Shown in pieces: positions 38,114 to 47,069 of a stretch of DNA of 64,000 nucleotides. The stretch lies in assembly GCA_949505625.1 (NCBI GenBank), contig CATBQD010000002.1, positions 93,650-157,649 of the forward strand. The letters run 5' to 3'. This stretch comes from an uncultured Bacilli bacterium (GTDB lineage Bacteria; Bacillota_I; Bacilli_A; RF39; UBA660). A model generated the notes under the pieces. The model was not told the origin of the DNA. It saw only the letters and a program-made list of their open reading frames with translations, and searched no databases. A program made the translations under genes and the position numbers. Numbering within the stretch: position 1 is the first letter of the stretch; each line of letters begins with the position of its first letter.

Positions 38114-39229
38114 ATGGAGCTGGCAAGAGAACTGTTAAATTATAGAAAAAATGGAAAAGCAATTATTGTAAATTCAGTATTGGAAAATATAGATGTATTG
38201 ACAGAAGAAGAACTGAAAGATGTTTTAGTCCGATTCAAGGATTTACTTCATCCAGTTATGACAAGTGTCTATATTCCGAGTGCCTCGATGATGCGAATAA
38301 TACAAGAATATGCACCAAATATGAAAGTGCAATTTAAAACTGGGAAAAGTGGAGGAACTCCAATTCTTCCAATTACATGTGACGAATTTTTTGTGGGAGA
38401 AATGTATTTTAATTCTATTTTAGAAGGATTAAACCCAGAATGGAGTGATTTCCAAAAATATAAATATTTATATAATTCTTTAGGAATGATGCTATCTTAT
38501 GATTTTGATTTACAATTAGATACAGAGTTTAGTCAGGTTCATGATAGTTATGCAAGAAATATTTTTACATCAATTACAAGAAATTGGGGAGTTTGTACTT
38601 CATTTGCAGCTAGTTATGATTATCTTTGTTATAGAGCAGGTTTAGAAAGTGAAATTGTAATGGAAGAAGAACATGATTATATTGTTATTAGTCCAGATGG
38701 ATTAGGGGACTATTTGGTTGACCCAACATGGGATGCAGCATTTGTGAAATTTGGGATTAGAACTAAGAACTTTGCAATTTCTAAAGAACAGTTTATAAAA
38801 AATGGTCATCATTTGGAAGAAACAGAAGCGGCCGATTATCAAATAGAAGAATTATCAGAAGAAGAAATAGAAGCTTTGGATAAAAGTATTGGATATTTAG
38901 AGAAGTTTGGTGGTATTTATAAAGACAATTATGTCAAAGAATTGATGAACAATCTAGAAGGAGAATCTTTGTTTGAAAAAATATCTTCATTTTTAGAAAA
39001 AATAGAAACTATGCTAGCTGTAGGAAGAGCAACTCTTAGTGACTATGAAAAACTATTAAATTATGCTTTGTCACAAAATCCAATATTAAAAAAACAAGTG
39101 CAGGTCTATGATACTACTTTAAGAAATCAGGATAGAGTCTTGGTTGTGAAAGTAACTGAAAATGAAAAAGTAAAAGAATATATATTGAAAAAAGGATTTG
39201 ATCTTAATCAATCAAAATATCAAATTTGA
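38114..39229 (+). CDS. Transglutaminase-like protein
   Basis: NWGVCTSFAASYDYLCYRAGLESEIV...HDYIVISPDGLGDYLVDPTWD. Confidence 0.65.
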   Translation: MELARELLNYRKNGKAIIVNSVLENIDVLTEEELKDVLVRFKDLLHPVMTSVYIPSASMMRIIQEYAPNMKVQFKTGKSGGTPILPITCDEFFVGEMYFNSILEGLNPEWSDFQKYKYLYNSLGMMLSYDFDLQLDTEFSQVHDSYARNIFTSITRNWGVCTSFAASYDYLCYRAGLESEIVMEEEHDYIVISPDGLGDYLVDPTWDAAFVKFGIRTKNFAISKEQFIKNGHHLEETEAADYQIEELSEEEIEALDKSIGYLEKFGGIYKDNYVKELMNNLEGESLFEKISSFLEKIETMLAVGRATLSDYEKLLNYALSQNPILKKQVQVYDTTLRNQDRVLVVKVTENEKVKEYILKKGFDLNQSKYQI

Positions 39230-39266
39230 GTTTGTATGTTATAATAGGTATAGAAGGGAGGATATT

Positions 39267-39677
39267 ATGAGTGCTATAATTTTCAGTGCGCTATTTGTAA
39301 TTGTACCAATTTTAAGTTTAGGAATTTTTGTTTTGGTATTTGCTTTGATATTTAGTCCTAAATTAAGAGGCAAATTTATGAGCAAACAAATAAAGGCCGC
39401 AAATTATATGTTGAAAGATGTTCAGGACGATTTAACAGAAATGGGAGCAATTTCTGGAAGAATTAATGCAAATACTAGAAAAAGAATTCTAGACCAGAAT
39501 GAAGATGTGTTAAAAGATGTAGAAATTAGAGAAGCAAACATTGAAAAAGAAGGAATAGAGATTAAAACAAGAGCAATAAAAGATGGCTTTAAGGGAGATA
39601 CCATGTACTGCAAACATTGTGGGGCTTTAATTGATGAAGATTCTAAATTTTGTAAGAAGTGTGGGAAAGAGCAATAA
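39267..39677 (+). CDS. Membrane protein with C-terminal zinc ribbon
   Basis: TM N-term; MYCKHCGALIDEDSKFCKKCGKEQ. Start at 39267 after GGGAGG. Confidence 0.75.
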   Translation: MSAIIFSALFVIVPILSLGIFVLVFALIFSPKLRGKFMSKQIKAANYMLKDVQDDLTEMGAISGRINANTRKRILDQNEDVLKDVEIREANIEKEGIEIKTRAIKDGFKGDTMYCKHCGALIDEDSKFCKKCGKEQ

Positions 39678-39851
39678 TTTGATAAACTTTATAAGAGTTT
39701 TATTATATTAGAGAAACTTGAAATTTAAAATAATGAATTGAATTATTATCTTTTATAACTAAAAAATTGCAAATCATATTTTTGATTTGTTTTTTGTTAT
39801 GTTATAATAGAGACAAAGATAACATTGTAAATGATTGGTGGTGGAAAGTTA

Positions 39852-40685
39852 ATGAATGAGATCGCGATTATTTCTGATATTCATGGAAATTTAGAAGCAT
39901 TGAAAACTGTTTTAGACGATATAGAAAAGCGGAATATACAACAAATCTATTGTTTAGGGGATATTATTGGAAAAGGAATGCATTCAGAAGAATGCCTTAA
40001 TTTAGTGAAGCAAAATGCACAAGTGATTGTAAAGGGAAATTGGGAGGAGTTTATATCAAAAGGAAAAGAATCGTTTCCTAAAAAAAAAGATATAGAAAGA
40101 TATGAATTTTTGGAACAACAATTATCGAAAGATAATATTAACTATTTAAAAACATTACCGTTTTTTTACGAATTTTATATAAGTGGCAGATTAGTTAGAA
40201 TTTATCATGCTACTCCATCTAATACAATAGATTCAATTTTAAATATAGACACATTAGAAAATTATTATCAGCAATTTTTGTCAAGTGAAAATATCAAGAG
40301 TAAAGAAATCGCAGATATTGTAATATATGGTCATACACATATGCAATATATGCAAAAGCTATATAATAGGACTTTAATAAATGCTGGATCAGTAGGAAAT
40401 TCATTTGACATTTTTAGAAATGCAGAAAAGGATGGAAAAATAGAAAATACAATAACTGTTAGCTATGTGATTATAAAAGGGATTTATAATTCTATGAATC
40501 TAGATGATTTTATATCTATTGAATTTGTAAATCTTCCATATAACATAGAAAAAGAACTTGTTCAAAATGAATTAAATATTGAAAAGGAAGAATATGCCAA
40601 AGAATTACAAACTGGGGTTTACAGAAATGTAGAAAAATATGATAAAAAACTTCAAAATGTAGGAATTGATATTAGTCAAATATAA
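39852..40685 (+). CDS. Metallophosphoesterase
   Basis: IAIISDIHGNLEAL, CLGDIIGKG, VKGNWEE, YGHTHMQY. Confidence 0.85.
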   Translation: MNEIAIISDIHGNLEALKTVLDDIEKRNIQQIYCLGDIIGKGMHSEECLNLVKQNAQVIVKGNWEEFISKGKESFPKKKDIERYEFLEQQLSKDNINYLKTLPFFYEFYISGRLVRIYHATPSNTIDSILNIDTLENYYQQFLSSENIKSKEIADIVIYGHTHMQYMQKLYNRTLINAGSVGNSFDIFRNAEKDGKIENTITVSYVIIKGIYNSMNLDDFISIEFVNLPYNIEKELVQNELNIEKEEYAKELQTGVYRNVEKYDKKLQNVGIDISQI

Positions 40686-40727
40686 CTTGTTTTTGATGTG
40701 ATATAATGAAAGAAAGGAATAAGTAAT

Positions 40728-41417
40728 ATGGATCAAGAAAAAATAGGAAAATTTATAAAAGAAATCCGCTTGAAAGAGAAATTAAGTCAGCAAAAATTTG
40801 CAGATAAATATGGTGTTACTTATCAAGCTGTAAGCAAATGGGAAAATGGAAAAAACATTCCTGATATTGCTATTTTAAAACAAATGTGTGAAGAATATCA
40901 TATGAATTTAGATAACTTTTTAGAAACCAAAATTCCTTCAAAAAGAAAAAATATTTTTTGGATTCTTATTCCAATTATTGCTCTTTTCATTTTCTTATTT
41001 TTATTCATTTTATTTAGTCCTAAAAAAAATCATTTTGAATTTAAAACATTATCTTCAAATTGTAATAATTTTAAATTATATGGGAGTATGGCCTATAATG
41101 ACATTAAATCTTCTATTTATATTTCTAATATTACTTATTGTGGAGAGAAAGAACATAGAGAATATGAAACAATTGAGTGCTCTTTATATGAAACGGATGG
41201 AAAAATAAAAGTAGAAATTAGCAAGTGTGAATCTAAAAATAATGTTTCCTTAGAAGAGTTTTTAAAAGACTTGAATTTTAAAGTGGATCATTATGAAAAA
41301 AGTTGTAAGATATATAAAGAAAATAGTTTATATTTAGAAATCGAAGCCAAAGAAAAAAATGAAAAAATAACTTCTTATAAAATTCCACTTCAGCTTCAAG
41401 ATAATTGTGCTTCATAG
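40728..41417 (+). CDS. XRE-type HTH regulator with C-terminal TM segment
   Basis: IGKFIKEIRLKEKLSQQKFADKYGVTYQAVSKWENGKNIPD then TM. Confidence 0.85.
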   Translation: MDQEKIGKFIKEIRLKEKLSQQKFADKYGVTYQAVSKWENGKNIPDIAILKQMCEEYHMNLDNFLETKIPSKRKNIFWILIPIIALFIFLFLFILFSPKKNHFEFKTLSSNCNNFKLYGSMAYNDIKSSIYISNITYCGEKEHREYETIECSLYETDGKIKVEISKCESKNNVSLEEFLKDLNFKVDHYEKSCKIYKENSLYLEIEAKEKNEKITSYKIPLQLQDNCAS

Positions 41418-41419
41418 TT

Positions 41420-41447
41420 CTCAACCTAAAGTTGAGAATCACTCAAC
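41420..41447. promoter_or_regulatory. Three alternating CTCAAC/GTTGAG half-sites at 11-bp intervals; candidate operator or alternative hairpins
   Basis: CTCAAC 41420, GTTGAG 41431, CTCAAC 41442, just upstream of a likely promoter for 41509. Confidence 0.45.
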
Positions 41448-41508
41448 TACAATTTGCTTGAATTTTCACAAATTTCATTTATAATAAAAAATAGAAGGAG
41501 GAATTTTT

Positions 41509-42132
41509 ATGAATAAAAAAATAATATTACCACTTATTTTAATGGTAATGCTTGCTGGATTAGGTAGTATTCTAATATGGAATAAACATAATGAGGAAAC
41601 AAAGGAGCCAGAAGTGAGCAATCAGGATTCTAAAAAGTTTGCATCAGAATATACAAATGTAACAGAAGATAATGTATTTGTTTATAGAAATGTAGATGAA
41701 ATTATCAAAATTATGGAGCATGGAACAGGTGTTGTTTATTTAGGCTATCCAGAATGTCCTTGGTGTCAAGCTTATGTTCCCTATTTAAATGAAGTGGCTA
41801 AAGAAATTGGAATTGAAAAAATTTATTATTGTAATACTAAAAAAGTAAAAGACGAAAATATGGATAAGTATAAAGAATTGATATCTTTATTAGATGGTCA
41901 TCTTCAATATAATGATGAGGGAGAACAATGGATTTATGTACCAAATGTATCTTTTCATATTGAAGGTAAAATCATAGGAAATGATTATGAAACTTCTAAG
42001 GATACACATAATCTGAAAGATCCAAAGGAATATTGGACAGAAGAAGAAGTAAAAGATTTAAAAGAAACTTTAACTGATTATATGAAACAAGTTGATACTG
42101 CATTAAGCATGTGTACAGATTGCAATAAGTAA
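41509..42132 (+). CDS. Membrane-anchored thioredoxin-fold protein (CPWC)
   Basis: VVYLGYPECPWCQAYVPYLNEVAKEIG. Confidence 0.75.
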   Translation: MNKKIILPLILMVMLAGLGSILIWNKHNEETKEPEVSNQDSKKFASEYTNVTEDNVFVYRNVDEIIKIMEHGTGVVYLGYPECPWCQAYVPYLNEVAKEIGIEKIYYCNTKKVKDENMDKYKELISLLDGHLQYNDEGEQWIYVPNVSFHIEGKIIGNDYETSKDTHNLKDPKEYWTEEEVKDLKETLTDYMKQVDTALSMCTDCNK

Positions 42133-42173
42133 GAAGCCTTTGTGGAAGACTTCCCTTTCTTAAAAAGGCTCAT

Positions 42174-42200
42174 AAACAGACTAGAAATAGTCTGTTTTTT
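42174..42200 (+). terminator. Rho-independent terminator
   Basis: AAACAGACTA gaaa TAGTCTGTTTTTT. Confidence 0.85.
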
Positions 42201-42237
42201 CCTGTATAATGAAATAAAAGAAAAAGGAGTTTAGAAT

Positions 42238-42876
42238 ATGAAAGAAAAATATAATAAATATATCAATGAAAATCATACATTTGATAGAATGACAATGATT
42301 GGAATATTTTGTCTCATTACTGTGATTGCAGGTGTTTTTGGCTTTCTATATGAATTTATTTTTTATTACTTTAACGGTGGAATGAAAGAGTTTTTTTGGA
42401 GAGGGGGAAACTTTTTACCTTGGATTAATATCTATGCAATAGGAGCATTGGCAGTATATATCTTTGCATATAAATATCGATCAAAACCATTAAAGGTATT
42501 TTTAATTAGTGTGATTTCATCAGGAATTATAGAATTAATTGGTGGACTTGGTTTATATGTTTTAGGGGATGGATTCCGTTGCTGGGATTATAATACCGAA
42601 ATCCTAAATTTTGGAAATATAGGTGGTTTTGTTTGTCTTAGAAGTGTTCTTTTCTTTGGACTTTCTAGTTTAATGCTTATTTATTTGATTGTACCTCTTT
42701 GTTTCTTTTTTGCGCATAAGCTTCCTAAAAAGTTATTTTTAATAATTACAATTTCTTTATGTGCTGTTATTTTATTTGATGAAATTTATAATTTGCTAAT
42801 TGCTAGAATACTAGATTTACCTAGAGCATCAGATATTTATAAACAGCTTGGTTTTCACTATGTTAGTTTTAAATAG
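42238..42876 (+). CDS. CmpB-like membrane protein, paralog of 19629-20339
   Basis: GVFGFLYEFIFYYFNGG..FFWRGGNFLPWINIYAIGAL...GIIELIGGLGLYVLGDGFRCWDY. Confidence 0.6.
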   Translation: MKEKYNKYINENHTFDRMTMIGIFCLITVIAGVFGFLYEFIFYYFNGGMKEFFWRGGNFLPWINIYAIGALAVYIFAYKYRSKPLKVFLISVISSGIIELIGGLGLYVLGDGFRCWDYNTEILNFGNIGGFVCLRSVLFFGLSSLMLIYLIVPLCFFFAHKLPKKLFLIITISLCAVILFDEIYNLLIARILDLPRASDIYKQLGFHYVSFK

Positions 42877-42891
42877 AAAGGGTTGGACGAT

Positions 42892-43731
42892 ATGGCAGTA
42901 AATGTCGTAATTAAAGAAAAAGGGTTATTTTCTAAAAAGCATGATATCAAAGAATTTATTTTTGAAGATATGGGTTATGGAATTGCAGATGAGGCTTTTA
43001 GACTAATAGAAGGACAAACTGGTAATATTACAATTGTTTATCATAAAGAAAAAGTAGAAAGAGGAATCGAATTATCATTAGAAAATGGAAAAGTCCATCT
43101 ACGCATGTCATTACCAACAGGGGAAAATGAAATTATTTTCTTTTATGATTATGTTAAAAAAATCTGCGAGTTATTAAATACAACGACATTTGAAAGAGAA
43201 GAAGAAAAATCAACATTCGAAGATATACCAAAATATATAGAACTTGATAAAAATGCTAGTGTTCAGGCATTAAAAGATATGGAAGAAAAATTAAGAGATG
43301 GTACATATTCTTCTATGTTTTTATACACGGTTTATAATCCTATTACGATTGGAACAAAAGAGCTTTCTACATTTAAACAAGATATTAAAGAACTCGGAGT
43401 ATTTTTAGAAGAGAAGCAAAGCATTGATGCTTATTATAGTAGTCCTAGAGTATATCAAAGACCAAATGATACTTATTTTGGTATTTATACCATAACAGAA
43501 GAAGTTTTATCAATTTTCCCATTAGAAACTAATTTGAATGTAAATGGAACAAAAGTAGAGGATGTATATATGGCTTTTATTTTTGAGGAAGAAATGAAAG
43601 GAGTTATAAAATATTCAGATTTCCTTTCTAATACTGATGTCAATAATTTCTATGACTCCAATCATTTTTTAATCTCTTTAAAGAAAAAAGAAATGAGATC
43701 TCTTTTAGAAAAATATAAAGTAGAAATATAA
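42892..43731 (+). CDS. DUF4299-like protein
   Basis: Whole-protein resemblance (VVIKEKGLFSKKHDIKEF...MSLPTGENEIIFFYDYVKKIC). Confidence 0.5.
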   Translation: MAVNVVIKEKGLFSKKHDIKEFIFEDMGYGIADEAFRLIEGQTGNITIVYHKEKVERGIELSLENGKVHLRMSLPTGENEIIFFYDYVKKICELLNTTTFEREEEKSTFEDIPKYIELDKNASVQALKDMEEKLRDGTYSSMFLYTVYNPITIGTKELSTFKQDIKELGVFLEEKQSIDAYYSSPRVYQRPNDTYFGIYTITEEVLSIFPLETNLNVNGTKVEDVYMAFIFEEEMKGVIKYSDFLSNTDVNNFYDSNHFLISLKKKEMRSLLEKYKVEI

Positions 43732-43771
43732 TTTAATTTTAATAGTTACTTGATAGAACGGAAGGATAAAA

Positions 43772-44515
43772 ATGAAGTTAATATTGGAAGAGCATTTTGA
43801 TAATTTAAATAATTGGAATTTTGAATATGGTTTTGTTAGAAATCATGAAGATCAGTATTATGTAGATCGGAATATAAAACTAGAAAATGGTATTACTATC
43901 TATGGAAAAAAAGAGAAAATTGAAAATTCTAATTATGATAGAAATAGTCAAGATTGGAGAAAAAATAGAAGATTTGGATATTATACTTCTACATCAATTA
44001 ATACAAAAGGCCATTTTGATTTTAAATATGGAATGATGGAAGTGAAAGCTAGAATTCCAATTTCAATAGGAGCGTGGCCAGCAATTTGGTTGATGGGCAG
44101 TGAAGAAGAATACCCATATTGCGATGAAGTAGATATAATGGAAATGTATTTGTGGCAGAATCAACCAACAATATTAGGAAATTTTATGTATTATGGTAAC
44201 CAACAATGCAATTGGAATACAAAAATGATTGCAGCAAATTATTTTAAAGAAAAAGATAACAATTGGGAAAATCAATTTCATATATGGAAATTAGACTGGA
44301 ATAATCAATATATGCGTATATATTTAGATGACGAATTAATTAACCAAATTGAAATTGCTAAATTTAAAAATGGAAACTTTCATAAAAATTATTATATTTT
44401 ATTGAATTTAGCAATTGGAGGACATGGTGCTTTGCCAGAAGAAGGTGAGCTTCCTCTTAAATATGAAATCGAATATGTAAAAGTATATCAGAAAGAGGAA
44501 GATTACAATGGCTGA
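43772..44515 (+). CDS. Glycoside hydrolase family 16-like protein, no signal peptide
   Basis: WPAIWLMGSEEEYPYCDEVDIMEMY matches GH16 ExDxxE catalytic motif; FHIWKLDW. Confidence 0.85.
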   Translation: MKLILEEHFDNLNNWNFEYGFVRNHEDQYYVDRNIKLENGITIYGKKEKIENSNYDRNSQDWRKNRRFGYYTSTSINTKGHFDFKYGMMEVKARIPISIGAWPAIWLMGSEEEYPYCDEVDIMEMYLWQNQPTILGNFMYYGNQQCNWNTKMIAANYFKEKDNNWENQFHIWKLDWNNQYMRIYLDDELINQIEIAKFKNGNFHKNYYILLNLAIGGHGALPEEGELPLKYEIEYVKVYQKEEDYNG

Positions 44516-44999
44516 AGAAATAGAAATTTTAAATTTATTGGATAGTCCTCAATATTTGAGGGAAGTATCAGAATGGATATGGAACCAATGGTCTAAAAAT
44601 CATGGTTATACTTTAGAGGATGTTATTTATAGAACAAAACATTCATTATCGAAAAATAGCATTCCAGCCATGTATATCGCCGTATACCAAGAGGAAGTAA
44701 TAGGAGTTGTTTCTATATGGAGGAATGATTTGAATTCTAGGCAAGATTTATTTCCTTGGATGTCTACATTATTTGTAAAAGAGAAATATAGAAATAAAGG
44801 TGTTGGAAAAAAGCTACAAGCAATATGTATAAATAATTCTCGAAAATTAGGATATAAGAATTTATACTTGATTACTGATCATGAAAATTATTATGAAAAA
44901 ATGGGATGGAAATTCCTTGAAAAGGCTCCGCTAGGAGATGGATATTATACAAGAATATATAATTATGAATTAGAAGATAACGTGGGTTTTAACTATTGA
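44508..44999 (+). CDS. GNAT family N-acetyltransferase
   Basis: STLFVKEKYRNKGVGKKLQAICINNSRKLGYKNLYLITDHENYYEKMGW. Confidence 0.88.
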   Translation: MAEEIEILNLLDSPQYLREVSEWIWNQWSKNHGYTLEDVIYRTKHSLSKNSIPAMYIAVYQEEVIGVVSIWRNDLNSRQDLFPWMSTLFVKEKYRNKGVGKKLQAICINNSRKLGYKNLYLITDHENYYEKMGWKFLEKAPLGDGYYTRIYNYELEDNVGFNY

Positions 45000-45088
45000 A
45001 ATATCTTAGTTTCAAACAAAAATGTTAAAAATGTTGAATGAAAAAAGAAAATGTGCTATAATGTTTTTGTAAAAAAGGAGTGAGAGAT

Positions 45089-45427
45089 ATGGCAAAGTTT
45101 TGTCAAAATTGTGGTACTGAAATCAAAGATGGAGCAGATATTTGCTTAAATTGTGGAAAACAAGTATCAAAAGGAAGTAATAGTAATGGCCAAGGAGGCG
45201 GAAAATCTAAAATCGCTGCTGGCTTATTAGGAATCTTCTTAGGATCATTTGGAGTTCATAACTTTTATTTAGGTTATACTGGAAAAGCAGTTGCTCAATT
45301 ATTGATAACAGTTCTTACTTGCGGAATTGGCGCAGCAATTTCAAGTATCTGGGGATTAATTGAAGGAATTCTAATTTTAACTGGAAGCATTGATAAAGAT
45401 GCAAACGGAAATTATTTAGAAAACTAA
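45089..45427 (+). CDS. Zinc-ribbon + TM2 domain protein
   Basis: MAKFCQNCGTEIKDGADICLNCGKQ; LLGIFLGSFGVHNFYLGYTGKAVAQLL. Confidence 0.9.
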   Translation: MAKFCQNCGTEIKDGADICLNCGKQVSKGSNSNGQGGGKSKIAAGLLGIFLGSFGVHNFYLGYTGKAVAQLLITVLTCGIGAAISSIWGLIEGILILTGSIDKDANGNYLEN

Positions 45428-45451
45428 AAGTCTTAATAGACTTTTTTCGTT

Positions 45452-45817
45452 ATGAATAGAATTTTTAAGAGTTTTTTATTTCTTATAGAATTTGTAATGT
45501 GTTACTTGATTTTATCTGGCAAGCTTTTTACAAATTGTATAATAAAACAATTTTTTCATATTTCTTGTCCAGCGTGTGGTTTTACTAGAGGTTTTAGAGC
45601 TATATTAAATGGTGAGTTATTAAAAGCCATTGAATATAATTTATTGTCTATACCAGTTTTTATATTTTTTGTTCTTGTAAATAGTTATCTTATCTATGAT
45701 ATTATAACTGGAAAAAAGAAAACAGATCATATTTTTAATAGATTAGGAAAATTTACAATTCCTATTTTGTTTATATTATTATTGAATATGATTATTAATA
45801 ATTTTAGAGGAATATAG
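45452..45817 (+). CDS. DUF2752-like membrane protein
   Basis: CPACGFTRGFRAILNGELLKAIEYNLLSIP. Confidence 0.8.
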   Translation: MNRIFKSFLFLIEFVMCYLILSGKLFTNCIIKQFFHISCPACGFTRGFRAILNGELLKAIEYNLLSIPVFIFFVLVNSYLIYDIITGKKKTDHIFNRLGKFTIPILFILLLNMIINNFRGI

Positions 45818-45962
45818 ATAAATCTTGATTTAGATTGTTTTTTTAATACTTATCATAATATTAATGAATTATAATATTGAATTGAAAAATTATAAAAAGA
45901 AATAGGTTTGCTTATAACATATTTCTTTTTTCTATGTTATACTATTAATAGGAAGTGATTTT

Positions 45963-46307
45963 ATGGCAAAGTTTTGTGGTAATTGTGGAAAGGAATTAAA
46001 AGAGGGAGCTTATGCATGTTTAAATTGTGGCAAAAAAGTAGTCCAGACTTCTACAGCGGTTCCAAAAGATTTTGATAAAAATTTAATTATTGCAATAGTA
46101 GTTGGGATAATTGGGGTTGCATTAATTGCGTTTTTTTGGTTGTTTATTGCTGTGTCTGAAGAATTAGAGTCAGAAAATTTTACAAATTATTCAACTAGAA
46201 AATCTTGTTGTGGGAAAGCAGGCGGAAAATGGTTAGATGACAGATGTATTGAAGGGTATTGGTTTGATGATGATTATTATGATAGTTGCATAGATAATAG
46301 TTTTTAA
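45963..46307 (+). CDS. Zinc-ribbon membrane protein
   Basis: MAKFCGNCGKELKEGAYACLNCGKK plus TM; Cys-rich tail. Confidence 0.8.
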   Translation: MAKFCGNCGKELKEGAYACLNCGKKVVQTSTAVPKDFDKNLIIAIVVGIIGVALIAFFWLFIAVSEELESENFTNYSTRKSCCGKAGGKWLDDRCIEGYWFDDDYYDSCIDNSF

Positions 46308-46314
46308 AAGATAA

Positions 46315-46341
46315 AGAATCTAAAAAATTTAGATTTTTTTC
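46315..46341 (+). terminator. Rho-independent terminator
   Basis: AATCTAAAaaaTTTAGATTTTTT. Confidence 0.65.
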
Positions 46342-46344
46342 TTT

Positions 46345-46378
46345 TTGTAACTTACTTGTAACATTGTTTGTTTATACT
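46345..46378 (+). promoter_or_regulatory. Direct repeat TTGTAAC x2, 11-bp period, upstream of TATACT -10; candidate response-regulator box
   Basis: TTGTAAC 46345-46351 and 46356-46362; TATACT 46373-46378. Confidence 0.5.
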
Positions 46379-46396
46379 AAAAATAGAGGTGTAAAT

Positions 46397-47068
46397 ATGG
46401 AGATATTAAAGGTAGAAAATTTAACTAAAATTTATGGAAAAGAGAATAATCAAGTTATTGCTTTAGATCATGTTTCTTTCTCTATTGAAAAAGGAGAGTT
46501 TGTAGCGATTGTAGGAGCCAGTGGATCTGGAAAATCAACATTGCTTCATTTAATTGGTGGAGTAGATAGACCAACTAGTGGTCATGTTTATATAGAAGGA
46601 CAAGATATTTATCATTTTAATGATGACAAATTGGCTATATTTAGAAGAAGGCAAGTAGGACTTATTTATCAGTTTTATAATTTAATTCCGATTTTAAATG
46701 TAGAGGAAAATATTACTTTACCATTAGACTTGGATAATCGTAAAATAGAAAAAGGAAAGTTAGAAGAATTATTGAAATTATTAGGATTAGAAAATAGAAG
46801 AAAACATTTGCCGAATGAATTATCAGGAGGACAACAGCAAAGAACGAGTATTGGGAGAGCTTTAATTACAAGTCCAGCCATTATTTTGGCAGATGAGCCT
46901 ACAGGAAACTTAGACAGTAAAGCAAGTGATGAAATTATTCATTTGTTAAAAAAAGCCAATCAGGAATATCAACAAACGATTATTATGATTACTCATAATT
47001 TAGAATTGGCGTCTTTTGCAGATAGAATTATTAAATTAGAAGATGGAAGAATCGTTGAGGTGAAATAA
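46397..47068 (+). CDS. ABC transporter ATP-binding protein (MacB/LolD type)
   Basis: GASGSGKSTLLHLIGG, LSGGQQQRTSIGRAL, LADEPTGNLDS. Confidence 0.92.
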   Translation: MEILKVENLTKIYGKENNQVIALDHVSFSIEKGEFVAIVGASGSGKSTLLHLIGGVDRPTSGHVYIEGQDIYHFNDDKLAIFRRRQVGLIYQFYNLIPILNVEENITLPLDLDNRKIEKGKLEELLKLLGLENRRKHLPNELSGGQQQRTSIGRALITSPAIILADEPTGNLDSKASDEIIHLLKKANQEYQQTIIMITHNLELASFADRIIKLEDGRIVEVK

Positions 47069-47069
47069 C

